Shown: positions 13,601 through 27,800 of the stretch, in pieces
Layout: each line of letters opens with the position of its first letter
Position numbering within the stretch: position 1 is the stretch's first letter
Assembly (NCBI RefSeq): GCF_003945595.2
Contig: NW_024103452.1
Location: 4,193,524 to 4,257,523, forward strand
Origin: Pipra filicauda
Lineage: Eukaryota > Chordata > Aves > Passeriformes > Pipridae
Direction of reading: 5' to 3'
Length of the DNA: 64,000 nucleotides
Translations under genes and position numbers: made by a program
The notes under the pieces: model-generated
Seen by the model: only the letters and a program-made list of their open reading frames with translations
Databases searched by the model: none
Told to the model about the DNA's origin: nothing

Positions 13601-16600
13601 TATTTATCTGTCCTATTATAGTCAATTACATTAACAACTATCCAGGGAAAAATATCCTGTTTTCAGATAGATAAAATCCTCAGATATTTTTCAAAACGCT
13701 CTTACAGCATTTGTTCCTTGAAAGAACATCAGCTCTTCATATTTCTGGACTATTAAAAAAAAAGTCATTTGAAGCTCCCTCCATAGGTAATTATCAGAAG
13801 ATAATCAACATAGGGTTTTATAAGAACTCTATGTAAGGGTTCTTATAAAAAAGTAAATGCTTTATATTTTTATGATCACACAAGTTATGACAGTGTCTGC
13901 ACATATAATTAATGTGACCAGATAGCATGCCACATCTTACTAAGATATCTTACCTGGGCACCAAAAGAAAAATTGAGGCACTTAACATCTATAAGATTTT
14001 ATCTCTTTGCTTAAGAAAATCTGGAAGTGAGTCATTGGGTCTTATATTGAAATTAACTAAATCTCAAACCAATATTTAGAGTCTCTAAATTAAGCTTTTT
14101 TGTTTGTCAATAAAACATGAACAAAAAAATAGTATTCTGTAATACAAAAGAAAAGCATGAAATACCTTTATCTCAAACAAATAAAAGTCTCTTCAAATTA
14201 CTATTATAAAGTTGTAGAAAAATTCAAACAACACAAGCTTAGCTTTCAGAAGACTTCTTTCTCATTTAATAATGGGACACCAACCAAATTTCTAATGAAG
14301 TAAGGGAGAAGAAAATCACCTGGCTCAAGGCCAGGTCAGTAATTTTCCTGATAATCTGTTTAAGATTTGTGACTCTAGCTTGACTCTCTCTAATACTAGT
14401 CTATAAACTATCTGCAGAAGAAAAAAGGAAGCCACACACCAGAATCATAACTGGAAGCTCTGCATTAATTGCTCAGCTAAGCATTTTATCTTTCAAAGAT
14501 ACAAAAAAAATCTAAAGATGGAATAAATGTATATAGGTAGAGAAATCATTGCATATGAATTCCAAGTGGATGAAAAATAGGCAGCTAGACAGGAGCTGTG
14601 TGTGCCAGCAGCAGTGCTGCAGTAAACATCCCTTTGGATTTCACACCAGCAGTGGCCATTACCAACATTAATAAAAGCCATCTGGCCTTAAATGTCTTTA
14701 TGTCTATATCTCATTGTTGGTTTCAACAGAGTTCTTCATTCAGAGAGGTAATTTGGAAACTTTTAGGGACTAGAATAAAGAAAACAAATAGCAGGTAATT
14801 AATCATGGTAATAGTGCTTCCAAAGGTCACCCTATTACTTTGAGCAATGATACCAATTTTTACTCCTCAAATTTAATTCCAGGGGGGAAAAAAACCCCTA
14901 ATCCTGTCGTCATAAATATTGAAAAGAAAAATTAACAAGAGTGCAATCTTGTAACTAATGTTTTGATTTGCAACCACATGAATCTAAGAAGCCTTGTTTT
15001 CAAACACTATCCCAATATCATCATGTTCAGAAGTGACCATCAAAACTTGACTGCCCAAAAATGAGACTGCATCAGTGTATAACTGGCTCTGGACCAAGTA
15101 GCCCTACTGAAATGCAGGACACCTGTTCAGAGAAACTTGTGAGAAAGTACAGATGTTTTCATTTCTCTCTACAGTGATGGGGAATTCAAACAGAACCATC
15201 ACAGGACATCTATTAAATAGCTTATTTGGATGCAGTGGCTCACTCTTGATTTCATTTCCTCCATTGAAACTCAAAGTGCAAGCTCGTGGGGTTTTGGAGG
15301 AAACTGGGAGACAAGAAGCTTGGCTGTAGCAACTCAGTAACAGCCCTGAGGATGGGAGTCCTGAAGTCACGTCTATTTGCAGATCTGTATTTTGTATATC
15401 ATATTAGTGGAGAACAAATAAACTTGGCAAACCGCCACCACATCGTACTTGACCATGAGCAGGTTTTGTCATTATTATTAAGTAAAGTAGCTGTAGTTGA
15501 TCTGTTTAATGCCAAGCAGTATTGCCTTTGGGTGAACTATTCTCAAAGACACACCAAACTCAGACCCCAAAAGAGGTTTCACCTCATGTCTGGACTCCAA
15601 AGAGGTTTAAACAGGAGTTGGACGCTGCTCAAAAGGAACAGATCAAGGCACGTGCAGGAGGCAGAAGTTCAGGCCTCTGGAAAATCATCAGTCAAAGCTG
15701 GATTTTTTTGCAACATAGCTTTAGCTGAGGCATAAGAGAAGGACAGAAGCTCCTAATATACTTAAAAGTATTGCGGACAAATTAAGTCTGTCTTTAAGTA
15801 TTTAAATACTTCTGCAAATACGAATATCAGAAATCTAACTCTGTTAATGAAACGTAAGCTCTTCAGCCTTATTTAAAAAGTGAATTTGGGGATTATTTTT
15901 TTTTAAAATATATTTCTCTATGTTCAATTTTGACTAAATCATTCATCAAAGTGTCATTCCATATTAGCCCTTCCATTCTGTATATACGCAATATATGTGC
16001 TTTACAGGAAAAGTGGAAGAGGCGAGTCATTCTGCTGTAAAAAAATATTTCCACTTAATGTTTTTTTCTATTATGCATATCGAATTAGATTAACAGGAGA
16101 AGGGTACCTCATTTGAAGTTAAATTAATTTCATTCTGACAGTCAAGAAATACAGTGGAGTTTTTATCATCTAACATACACTCTGTTTTTCAATGCCAGAT
16201 TTTATCTTTCAAAATAATAATTAGCAGTAGTTTTAACATTTTCTCAATTATAAAGAATTATCATTTAAAGGAAAAATTTCCATACATTTTAGGGAGTACA
16301 TTTAGTTAGCCTATTATGTTCTGTTTTATTTAGCCACTGTAATTAAACAGTAATAGCATTCACTTTCTTACAATCAAAATTTTAAAAGGATCTTTAAAGA
16401 GAGAGAAAGAAGCAGAGAAGATAAATTATGCAATTGAAAGGAGTGGTTGTTTTTCTCTTGGTATCTTTAGCGCAAATTCTTCTTCACTGTGTTTCCCAGA
16501 CACCATCTGTTTCCAAAACAACTCATCACCAAACATAAGAGAGGAGATAGAAATTTCTAATAGAAGTTAAACCTGCCAATTTGCAGAGTGATCTGAGCTT

Positions 16601-19229
16601 TTTCAAATAGGAAATACATGACACTACAGAGTTGTTAATTAATTAAAGATAGGCAATGTGTGTCACCTCAAATGATGCAGTACACCATTTCAGGGATTTT
16701 CAATACAATAATAGATGGATTATTACTTTATAAAGTCGCTGCACACTTCCTTTAAAAAGTCCAGGGCACATTTGGTCATTCAATAGCAGGGTTGGATTCA
16801 CTTAGTATAGGTTTGGGGTTTCTTTCAATTACTCTTTTAAACCCTACTTACAAAGCTTGAAAAATGGGTCACACTTGCTCAGGGCCTCACTCCATTTGCA
16901 ATTACATATCAGTGAGATTTTGGAAAAACAGAAACTAGCAGAGTTATTTACATCAGGGACTCACCTGAAAAAAGGTTATGATGATATAAGAATATGGATT
17001 GGACAGGAACCATCAAGTTTTATAGATTCCTGCGGTCATATCCATCCATGTCAAACAATTTCATACAGACTATATTTGATATAATAAATAAGAAACATCA
17101 CTCCAAAATTGTTTATATTATCTATTATGATTGTATCTTTTTCGAAAAAATCCTTAGCAAGTCAGAGATTTTATGTCTTTTCTGCCCTTCCCCAGTCATC
17201 CCTGTCCTTCTCCATCATTCAAAACAATTCTCTCCTTTCTGTAGCCCCAGTAATTTATTTCACACATGGAACATTCTTAACTTCAGAGTACCTTTCCAGA
17301 TAATTTTATAGCTATCAGTAGACTAAAAGGTGCTTCTGTTATTCCCTTGGCAGTTCTATTATATTAAATCCGTTAGCACACTCACATATACACACATCAC
17401 ATTTTCAGCTCTTTTTGTTCATAATATGTGACTCTGTTAAGATGGTATCTTTTCATGTTGCACATACAGATCCTAAAAATCTGGATAGCTTATTTTTTTG
17501 TAGCTTAGTTTTTAATTTTTTTTAATTATTATTGTTTTATTACTGCATTAATTTATCACAGGTTCTAAATTCCTGACCCTGTTACCTCAACATACTTAAT
17601 TACATTACAGGCAACCATCTCCACTTCTGTTCAATATTCTGAACAGTTTCACTGAGTTTTAAATGCACAAAATGGTCGTTGCCACACATTTCATTTCTGG
17701 CTTCAGCAGTTGCGATCTTGTGCTTTGTTACTAAAAATAGAACTGCTTCCAACTACCTGAGCTGGAAAGCTAATTACAGAGCTGGTAAACAGTGCTCCTC
17801 CCCATTGAGCAAATGGCAGAATAAGGAGTCTGCTAATGCACTAGGGCTCCCATGGTCCTGTGGGTCTTTGAAATCTATCAAGTGTCATTTATTTAATCAT
17901 CTGTGGCTGTTTGCATCATGGATAAATTACCATTTAAGTAAATAACTGTTTGACTGTTGAATCAACAAATCATGGAGAAAAAGAACAATCAGCCCAATTT
18001 AGAAAAAAGTATTGTAGCCTAATTCTCTGCTTGCACAAAGTAGAACAATTTCACTGAAGTAAATAGCATATTGTTGATTTTGACTAGGTGAGAGTCTAGT
18101 TCTTATTTCCTGCAGTAGAGAGGTTATTAGAGGACTGACTGCAGCAGCTTAAAGACTTTTTTGAAAGTTATTTCTGTCATACACAGGCAAGAACAAACAA
18201 CTGCCACTGCAAGAAAGCACTTTATTCCCTTAAAAATACCCAGCCCTGTCTGCAGTACAGCAGCACATTGACTGGAAATTCTCTGCTGAGAGATCTTAAG
18301 GTAGAAGTGCCCATGGGGTTTAGATGCTCCTCTGCATTTGGCAATGAAACACTGATTTCCCTGTTCCATGGGACTGATCCTTACCATGTAGCCCAATACA
18401 AGCTTTGTCAGTAACAAGGGTTCAACCACCACTCGGTCAATAAAACTCAACTCATTTTCAGCCATTACTGAGGCAACAACATGTAGATAATACATAAGCA
18501 ACTATTAAAATAGCTGTGATACAGCTGTAGCCCCAAAGCAAAACTAATATATCCATTATGTTTGTTCATCCAAAATCCCTTCTGGGGCCAAGAGGGCATG
18601 TAGCTTCTGGAATTATATTTTTTTCTTTGAATACAGCATATAGGAATAAAAGAATTAGGTAGAAAACCACCAGTAAGACCAATTTTAAAAAGCCTTTCTA
18701 TTTCTCCTTCCTAACCTCCAAAGAAATAGAGACAAGTAAATAAAACCTCCAAGACTGTACTCAACAGATAGAAGAATTTGGTGGAGGAAAGGAGTATGCA
18801 AGTGAGCATAAACTGCTGGCTTGTCATCATGTTTCTGTCAAGTAAGAGGTATCCAGGGCATCCAGGGACAGAATTGCTATCTGAGGGTAAACATTATTTA
18901 CACAGCTCATTTGGGAGAGGAGAGGATGAGCTCCCTCTTCTGTCTCCAATCTTTATGAAAAGGAAAGTTGGGAAGTGTTCAGTTAAACTAACCACCTCCT
19001 GTTGTAAAGGAAAAGTAGGCTGCCATTTTTTAGCAAAACTGATTGGAAAAAAAAAAGGCAAGACAGAAAATGGGGACAGAGGTGGAACCGTGTAGTATCA
19101 GGAAGAAGAAAATGCAAGCAGAAACAAAGAAGAGAAAAAGAAAAGGGTAAGGAAGTCAGACTAAAGAAAATCAATCGTATTTCAAGCTCTGCGTATCACA
19201 AAGAGTGGAAACGAGAAAATTTTCTAACA

Positions 19230-19482
19230 GTAACAGTGATGGAAAAAAAGAAACAGAGCATCAGCCTTCTCATTTTACAGAGAGAGTAATCAGGCATTGG
19301 AATGGGCTGCCCAGAGAGGTGGTGGATTCACCATCCCTGGAGATTTTTAAACGCAGATTGGACGTGGCACTGAGTGCCATGATCTAGTAAATGGACTGGA
19401 TTTGGACCAAGGGTTGGACTCGATTATCTCGGAGGTCTTTTCCAACCCAATCGATTCTATGATTCTATGATTCTATGATTCA
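19230..19482 (+). mobile_element. CR1 LINE 3' end with TTCTATGA-type tail
   Basis: The short open stretch encodes [18 protein letters not shown] and FKRRLDVAL, the conserved C-terminal coding region of CR1 ORF2. It is followed by the typical CR1 3' untranslated end (GGTTGGACTCGATTATCTC, GGTCTTTTCCAACCCAA) and several copies of ATTCTATG at 19453-19482. Of the CR1 fragments here it is the best preserved and probably the youngest. The 5' truncation is usual for CR1. The orientation is antisense to PCLO. Confidence 0.92.
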
Positions 19483-21065
19483 TCTTAAACAGAAGAAATG
19501 CAGGGAACATGACTGCACACCACAAAGTAGTGTCACACCATCACACCTAAGTCAACTCTGAAGAAGTCAAGTCATGTATTGGAACTTTCATAGTTGTCAT
19601 TTGAGCACAGTGTTTCACCAGAACTGACACATCTCATTTCCATGGTAATCAGTGTATGCACACCAGAATGCCTCTGAGGAAAGTCATACACATTTTTCAC
19701 ATTTAAACACACTAAACACATTAAGTGTGCGTGTGTTTGTTTGTATGCACACAGCTGGACACACAGTGTGTACTTGATGGTGTTCAGTGCATAAACATTA
19801 AAAATCAATTGAATCCTGACTTTCAACCACTGATCAATCTTCCTGTGTTTTCAGACCTTTCCTTCTGACCTAAATGACACAAAGCCATTAGACAACATAT
19901 TCATATATTTGATAAAATGTGCTTATTATAGCAGGACAAAGGACTTTCAGATGATAGTTATTCAAGGAAATAATCCACAAAAAAGGGCATATGCAAACAA
20001 CATAAGCAATATTTTCCCTGCAACCTGATATTTCTTCCAATGTTTTTTCTCACCTTTAGTCAGAGATGCTGTAATCTTTAACCCTGGGAGCAATTTTTCA
20101 TTTATTCATTCAGATTTCAAAGACAGAACATTGACAGCTACTGTCTTCATGTGCTGCACAGACCAACTTACACATTTAAATTACCCACAAGTATTTTTAG
20201 GTGGTTTGCTTCTGTTGAATTAAATTTGCCAAATTGATAGGGCAAGTAAGATATGCTTCCACCTTTCCATTAAGGTAGTATAAAGTTTTCAATCCCCTTC
20301 TCAAAAAAAAAATTACCAGGGGAAAGGAAGAGGATAAAAATATAGAATGTGAAGAAACTGTTGACAATAAGTTGTGCAATTTTTTGAAATATAAGTTGCT
20401 TTCTCGGCCAATCATGGAAAAAGTACTTTCAAATTCACACTTCTTAATGATGAAGTAACTTTGTGAACCTTGCATTGTTGCACGAAAAAATTACGTATTC
20501 TACCACACAGGAATCACTCGAACTTCAACCTTCTAAATGAGTATATCAGCATATGCAAAGAGTCCAGAGCCAGAATGAGATTAATGAAATGAATTTAGGG
20601 ATATATTAAGCAGGAGGGAAGGGCAATAGTTAAGCATTAACATATTCCTTCATTCAGTAATTCTGTGTATCAGAGGCACTGGTTAGAGAAGCACACATTA
20701 CCAGACAACACTGAAGCATATGAAAAAGAACTTTATCCCATAAGAGACTGAAAGTAAAGTAGCTTGTTGTGTCATAATAGCACTACTTTCTAAAGAGCTC
20801 ATAACCATATCTGCTTATGTCTCAACACTCTAGCAACCACCTATACCACACTCCCTTAATATGCCGAAAATTCATTGGAAGTACTATCCAACAACTGACC
20901 AAATTTCATACAACATAGATACTTAATTTTAAAAGCCCTCTGATGATGAAATGCTCCAATTTTTCTTGACAATTCAACAGCTAAAAGTCAGCTACAGGCT
21001 GGTCTCCACAGCACAGGGAGCCTGCAGGTAAGAATACAGGGTAAATACAGACTCCATTGCCTTAC

Positions 21066-22457
21066 CTCAGCTATGTGCGGCATCGGGTTAAATCCACAGA
21101 GATTGCACACAACTTTCTTGCACTCTGTGCAGGTATTAAAGTTGGGAGGATCCTTAGAACCAATATTTAGTCCAGTTTTACAAAGGGGACAAGATACTTC
21201 AGGCTGGCTGGCTTTCTCTGGTTCCGACAGCCCAGGAGGTTTTTTAGCTTCAGCAGCCTGAGGCTTGCTATCTTTTGCCAAACCAGGTTTCTTCTCTAAA
21301 TCAGATCCTTTAGTTGGTAAAACACTATCCGCTTTTGATGGCTCCGGTTTCTCGGTTGTAAGAGGCTTGGCTTCTTTTTTTGCAGGAACAGCTTTTGGAA
21401 GAGGCTGAGCCTGACCAGCCTCTTTGGGGGCTGCCTGAGGGGCTGGAGGCTGAGGTGGAGGCTGGGGCTGCTTTGTCGCAGGAGCAGGTGCAGGTGGAGC
21501 TGATGTCTGAGACCCCGGCTGACCCGCTGTGGAAATTAAATTTGAGGCCTGGCTGAAGATTGAAGCTCCAAATCCAAAGAGTTTCCCAGTAACTGTTTCT
21601 TGTGGTGTTGTAGGCTGAGGCTTAGGGGCATCGGTGATGCCTCCCAGATTAAGGCTGAAACGCCTTGATTGCTCCGGAGTTTTCTGAGGCGGCTGCTGTG
21701 CTGGTACTGGCTTGGGTCCTGCCCCTGCTTGTGGGCCCTTGGGAGTTGGTTTGCTATCAGGCTTTGGGGCTGGTTTTGTTGGTAACTTTTTAGGGTCATC
21801 TTTTGTTTGTGTTGGCTCAACAGGCTTTTGAGTTTTAGCATCTGGTATAGTCGCAGGCTGAGACGCAAGCTTGGGGTCTGACTTCTGCCGAGACACCTGT
21901 GGAACAGGTTTGGAATCTGGCTTATCCCCAGCTGCATGTGTGTCCTGTGACGGCTTGGCAGGCTCTGGCTTTGGGGAATCTGTCACTTTCTGTTGAGTTG
22001 GTGGCGGTTTGGGACCTGCCAAGTCCTGTTTCTGCCCTGGTGCTGCAGAAGTAGGCACAGTGTCTGCCACAGGCTTCTCTACACTGGGTTGTTTTTGCTT
22101 ATCCTCAGCCTGCGTTGGCTTGACCTGATCAGACTTTGGAGTAACATCTATTTTCTGGGATGTCTCAGTGGGCTCTGGGTGGGGTTGTTTTGGTTTTACA
22201 GGGGGAGACCCAGGCAAGGACGGTTGCTTTTTCAGTGGCAGGGTTTTTTTAGATTCTGCTGTCTGTGAAGGATCAGGTTTGGGAGAAACATCTTTCTTTT
22301 GAACTGGCTGTGGCTGGGGGGATGGTTTAGCTGTTGAAGGTGGAATGGGTGTCTTCTGTTTGGGTGGAGGTGGCTGTGGCCCGGGACCATGACCTGGTGC
22401 TAGGTCACCCCCTAATGCTCTTTGCATCTGGCAGTTTAAACAGAGCCATTCACTAAT
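21066..22457 (-). CDS. PCLO: Piccolo exon 3: end of zinc finger 1, Pro-rich linker, start of zinc finger 2
   Basis: This exon encodes about residues 499-962 of Piccolo, the giant scaffold of the presynaptic active-zone cytomatrix. It is 1392 nt (464 codons), phase 0 at both ends. The acceptor is a T-rich tract plus CAG at 22458-22460 and the donor is GAG|GTAAGG at 21065. It opens with [19 protein letters not shown], supplying the last two cysteines (C504, C507) of zinc finger 1. A long Pro/Lys/Gln-rich, probably disordered linker follows. A conserved island (about residues 763-813, nt 21513-21665) contains [15 protein letters not shown] and [18 protein letters not shown], shared with Bassoon in part. 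The exon ends with six cysteines of zinc finger 2 (C921, C924, C941, C944, C949, C952) and [11 protein letters not shown]. The family is known to bind PRA1 and Siah1 through these fingers. The methionine-initiated reading frame starting at 22502 is intron read-through, not a start. Confidence 0.97.
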
Positions 22458-24798
22458 CTGAAAAAAAAAATAAATAAAGGTATTATAATTAGGATAAGAC
22501 AAAGTTAATAAAATTAATACAATAAAAGGCTATTCCAAGGTATGCCTTCTTGCAGTTTTTCAGACTTCTGTGTGAAAAGGGAGAAATATTATCACTAATA
22601 AAGTTTGCAGTTAACATGCCCAACTGATTATTTTCATTCTCCTCCACATTCCAGTGAGTCAAACTATCACTGATACCATGATTCTAATGCCTTCACATTC
22701 AGTTTACACACATATGAATAGTGGAGGATAAAAACTCAGCAGAATGAAAAAAATGCATTGGAATTTCATAGGACCTAGCAGTGATTCATTTACAGCAATG
22801 ATTTGCCAGAATAATGGCAAATACTGCTAAAATAGTTTAACACATCAAGCCTGCTGAGAGAAAACAATAATCAGAATTAAAACACAGAAAATGCATAATT
22901 ATCTTTAAGCATACATCTATTGAGGTCAGCTTATGAACAGCTTGTGCTTTTCATAATGGTTTAAATTACAGAGCACAGGTACTGGCAGTAATATGTATCC
23001 AATGAATTAGGCACAGAGGTGTGTTAATGGGCATCATGTATTACACAGATTTATGCTTTACCACCAGTTTCAGAGGCAAGTCTTCATCTAGAATCAGTGA
23101 CAAGCTTTGCCTAAGTTCTGATGGTATTTCAAGAGCCTTAATTAGGCTTCCCAAAACACCTGTTATTAGAAGTAGTTACTAGGGTAATTTGTCTACTGTA
23201 CTGTGCCTCGTGCAATGGGCCCCTCTTTTCAGACAGAGGAGAAGGAATAAGACAAATAATGTATTTACCCATGTTTCTCCATATTTTCTAATCAGAGAAA
23301 AAAACAGCTTCACAATCTGAGGAAGGATCAAACTGGCTAAACCAACATGTGGTCATGTGCTATTTTCCACATTTTCCATCACCAGCAGAAACATTATAGG
23401 GAGCAAAAATGCCATTCTCCTATTCTTTAGTCAGTGTGTGAAACATAGGGTACCAGCTACAGCATTTGCAGGCACCACAGCAACAGAGGGAACTGCAATT
23501 AGGAGAACACAGAACATAGGTCTCTTTTCCCTTAAGGGTGAAGATTTCTGGATGCTGTTTCTCAGTCAGGTCTCAATGATTTTAGAGGTCTCCTATAAAA
23601 TAAACCATTCTGTGATACTATGAAATCTCCATCGTACATCATAGGACAAATCTGGAGGTACTACATGCAAAGATTTTGTCTGTGTAATATCAGAGTTCAC
23701 TGGAAGGAAAGAGCTCTGATGTCATTGACTGAGGCAATGAATTCATTATTTGGGTGTGCTTTCCCAGTATTTTATTTTTCCAGCAGCAAAAATTTAAAGA
23801 GAACAGTTAGATGCAGCTCCCTAAAACAGTTATTTCAATTATTCTGATAAACATGGTATATACACACACTCTGGAATATAAGCTCACTATTACTAAAAGC
23901 TTCACAAAGAGATGATAAATTTTTGCCCCAGCTGTAAGTTCACAGTAATCAAGTCACCATTAGTAATAAGGCTGCTTTATCTTCCATTTTCAGTGTAATT
24001 TTTTTAGATTGTTTAAACAATTTTCTCATCTACTCACAAAACCCATATAGCAAGTGACTGTTAAAAAGTGAAAACAACTGAAACAAAACTGGAACACATG
24101 TTTAAGCTCTACCTTGAATTATGAAAGGAATTAAGTTCAGACCTGCACGGAGGACCTGAGCAAGGATTAAATTAACTTAACTCCCATTTTGTTTGATTAG
24201 TGATCAATTCCCCTACTCGATTTCAGATATTAGTAGTCTAATTTAATTAGATACATACTAATACCATTTCTGAATGAATTCTTAAGGGTTTTCTAGAACA
24301 TTTAAGTGTAATCAAAGATCAGGTTGTGACAGTTGTCTGGCTATGGCAAAGATTTCTTATATTAGGGAGATGAACTCCCTTCAACAGTGGAGAAAGACAG
24401 GATCCTGTGAGGAGCTTTTTAATGGGCCTAAGCAAGGAATGGCTTTTTCTCCAATCCACAGAACTTCTACAGATATTTGAACAGTGCACTTTCCATCACG
24501 ATTCACTCTTCTTTCTTCTTGTTGATGTGAAACCATGGCAGTAACAGGTGCCTACCTGCTCTCAGTCAGCTTCCAGGAAATCTAAATTTAAGTCATTACA
24601 ACACCTGTAAGGCCTCAAATGAAGTACCTGTAGGGTTGGGTGGGGCTACCAAATGTTTGAATGATCCTTATGTTTAAGGCATCCAGATTCCAATTTCATT
24701 TATAAGCATTTAGGTTTGTCTTCAACATGTAGCTGGTGCAGTCTGATGCTGCTACCTAATTGAAGTCTAAACCTTAACCCTCAGCCACTATTTTTTCC

Positions 24799-24810
24799 TA
24801 TATGTATGTG

Positions 24811-24850
<40 letters not shown>

Positions 24851-24864
24851 TACACATATATGTG
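24799..24864. repeat. TA/TATG/CA microsatellite
   Basis: Alternating purine-pyrimidine tract of TATG, TA and TACACA units of about 66 bp. It is probably length-variable and able to form cruciform or Z-like structures. Confidence 0.95.
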
Positions 24865-27800
24865 CATCCTTGGTATGAAACTGAAGCCTTTAAAACCAAA
24901 ATGAATTTGTTACTCCTACAGCTGAACTTCAAAATGGAAAATGTAGGAAGTTTTACTTCATTGTATTATTTTTTAAATCTTTCTGGTTTAAACATAAAAT
25001 TCCTCCCATGCATTTTAGTGGGAGGAATTAAGTGCCAAAACCCTCAAGTCATTACGGATTACACACATCATCTTTAAACAAATACAAAACTGCACAAACT
25101 ATAGGCCTGTGATTGGAACTGCAGGAGTTCAAAATAAAGTGTGCTACTTGATACAGTTTTCTAGCAAAGACTCACCTGCAATTACAGAGGTTTTCTGCAA
25201 GTTTTAACAGGAGCAGACTTCTGTTAAATAAGATGCTTTTACTCATTATTGCTGCTGTAGATAACTAAAAAAATGCTGCTGTAGATAACGAAAAACGAAA
25301 TGTTTCTCTAGCCTTAAAGGTGTTCCTGGGCAGCAGTTCTGCAACTGGAGTTGGGAGCACCAAATGAATTTACTCAGTATTTTAGTAACAACATCAATGG
25401 AGAATTATTTGAAGAAAAATTATAGCACCATATTCCATAGATTATGAATGCACAAAGAAAGACAAGCTAATAGTTGACACCAATAACAAATATGAGCTCC
25501 AATTCCATTCTTCTCCCTATCCCAAACAAAGCCAACACAACTGAAGGCCATTCAGTGCCTATTCCTTTCTTCAAAAGGGTTCAGATTTGTTCTAACTGCA
25601 GAAACCCATCAAAGCCAATAGGAAAACTGTCAGAGAGCAAGTGCATCGACTGATATACTCCATTTCTATTCCTGCAGATGATGTAGGGGAGGAAGAGAAT
25701 CCATCTTGATTCTAAGATTCCAGGTCTACATAAGAAATAAATTTTGGCTTGCAGATGGAGCATATTTCATACAAAAATTACTGGCACACAACATGAATGT
25801 AGCTCTCATAAGCCATTTTAACAGTCCTTTTGCAGATCAGAGACACACTCTAAGGCAATGGGTCCCATTCTCATTTAGACCAGTCATTTGGTGCTATAAA
25901 AAGGAACTTAAAGATATGCATAAAATATTAACAACCCTTTACATCACCACAGAAATGTAAAGATTTATAAAGCCTTTAGATTGCCACAGATATTTAAATG
26001 GACTTTGCTGACACTGCTCAGCTTCAAAGCTTTATCGACAAAATCAGTTTCTAGTCTGAAAACACAGCAGCTTATTTGGTTCCTGACAATTTCAGGGAGG
26101 AGTGAGGAATCCAAATTTGGCTCTTAGTAGACATTTTTGCCAAGATGATAAGAGAAACATAAAAAAATAAAGTGCTCAAGCACAGGATTTTATGCAGCTT
26201 TGTGCAGAGTGGTAGAATACTCTAAGAAACAAGAAACTACATCAGAAAATCCTGTTATGAACAAAAAAGAACAACTATCACAAAATAAACTTAATTAGTA
26301 TGTTAACATACAACAGAAAAAGATCTTCTAAAGAGGCCTGGGCAATTCTGGAGACAAAGTTTTCCTTCCACACCAGCTTTTCACAAATAAGATCTCAGCT
26401 ATTCAAAGTAATTACACCGAAACAAACATTTAATTACTGTACACAGTATGAAATTGATCCTCATTTGAGACAAATAGACCATTGCTACAAAATACATATT
26501 TACCTTCCTTTCAGATATCAGATGAGTTTATCAGGGAACACTGACTTAAGATGCTCCCAAACATGAGACTCGGTTCTAGTCAACAGCATGGTCTCGGGGG
26601 TATCCATTTCACAAACCACAGCAATGGTTACAAGCACTGTAGCTTGGTGCTGAACCAAAGCTGGAGCAAACTTTTAGAATAGACATATTAAAAACTATTC
26701 TTAAATGCTACTTAGCTATTCTAAACCTACTAAACACTACCGGATGAATTGTGTTCTGCAGTTATCACAACTTTAAAACATACTCCACTACTCTCCTTAA
26801 ACTACCAATACAAACAGCTATAGTTTGCATATGAACTATGAATATTTAGGGAACTATTATTTTATAGCTTACATAATTAGAATCATAAAGCAGAATAGTG
26901 AACATAATCTTTTGACTTTTTTTTATTATTATTTTTTTGAATGTCAGTATCTCAGAATATCTGAAAGTTAGTTTTTATAGCCAAGGGTGTGATTAAGCTG
27001 CCCCACATATAGGACAAGGGAAAAGCCTTTTAAAGACAGCTCGATGCTCTGCATCATGCAGCACTGCAACAAATGCTCATTGCTTTCATTAACTTCATCA
27101 AGACTTAATATACCAGCAACATGTGAATGTTTAACAAAAAATCTAAGTGCAAATGAAGAGAGCAGCAAGGAAAAGGTTAACAAAGTTCATCTGTTCCACA
27201 CAGCACATCTGAGTGAATATTGCTGGGATTTGAGAAGGGATTAAGCTGTCTGGTCGGAGCAGGGCTGGGCCAGGCTGCCCGCCCAGTGACTACCCAGCAA
27301 ACAGCATCTCCACATCACATGGCCTCACATAGTAGTAAATTACAGTTGCCAAGCAACAGCAATACTGGCGCAGATGGCTGACTGCAGCTGACATCTTTAG
27401 CTATGCAGATTAATTTATTATTTACTCGTGTTAAAAACTGGACAGGACAGTTTCCTGGACTAATGAGAAAACACTCCAACATATTGTAGAATATTGTCCA
27501 ATGAAAATATTGAGAAATTATTCCCCGTGCAGAGGGGGTTTGCCTCTTTCTATCTGCCCCTTTCATAAAAGGGAAAATAATAAAAAAAAAAAAAATTAAA
27601 AAACCACAAACTACACCCCCCCCTCAAAAAAAAAACCAAACACAGGGCATCATTGCTATTACCACATCTAATCCTTAATGTAAAGCAGAAATGTAGGCAC
27701 ATAGTCTTCCTCTAAGACAGAAACAATGTGGGAGTTTGTTTAAGGATATTCCACAGAGAGAAAAAGTACCCTGTATTTCCATAACCCTTCTATTTGAGGA

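Larger units (their letters stand above)
1..21065 (-). other. PCLO: PCLO intron 3 (partial; continues past the left edge)
   Basis: This stretch begins at the donor GAG|GTAAGG after exon 3 and has no further exon I can recognise. In particular I find no minus-strand segment encoding the expected last cysteine pair of zinc finger 2 (an EWLCLNC-type segment), so the next exon probably lies outside the window. The DNA is AT-rich. It holds three antisense CR1 fragments (about 3.2-3.8, 10.0-10.6 and 19.2-19.5 kb), a short tandem duplication near 5.7 kb and scattered short chance reading frames. A mildly GC-richer patch at 4.3-4.9 kb could be an old interspersed repeat that I cannot name. The rest shows nothing I can annotate. 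Confidence 0.85.

Noticed and set aside
18127..18501. 124-codon minus-strand frame in intron 3, same strand as PCLO
   Set aside because: It does not resemble Piccolo downstream of zinc finger 2, has no clear splice sites and lacks the required cysteine pair.
20988..21065. Continuation of the exon 3 frame past GAG
   Set aside because: A good GTAAGG donor follows GAG, and the downstream residues no longer match the zinc finger, which needs a second cysteine pair.
21536..22268. Other frames within exon 3 on both strands
   Set aside because: Shadows of the conserved Piccolo frame, with no conserved protein features of their own.
24802..25077. 91-codon plus-strand frame beginning MYVYIYIYMYIYIY
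   Set aside because: The start is translated microsatellite and the rest has no protein-like signal.
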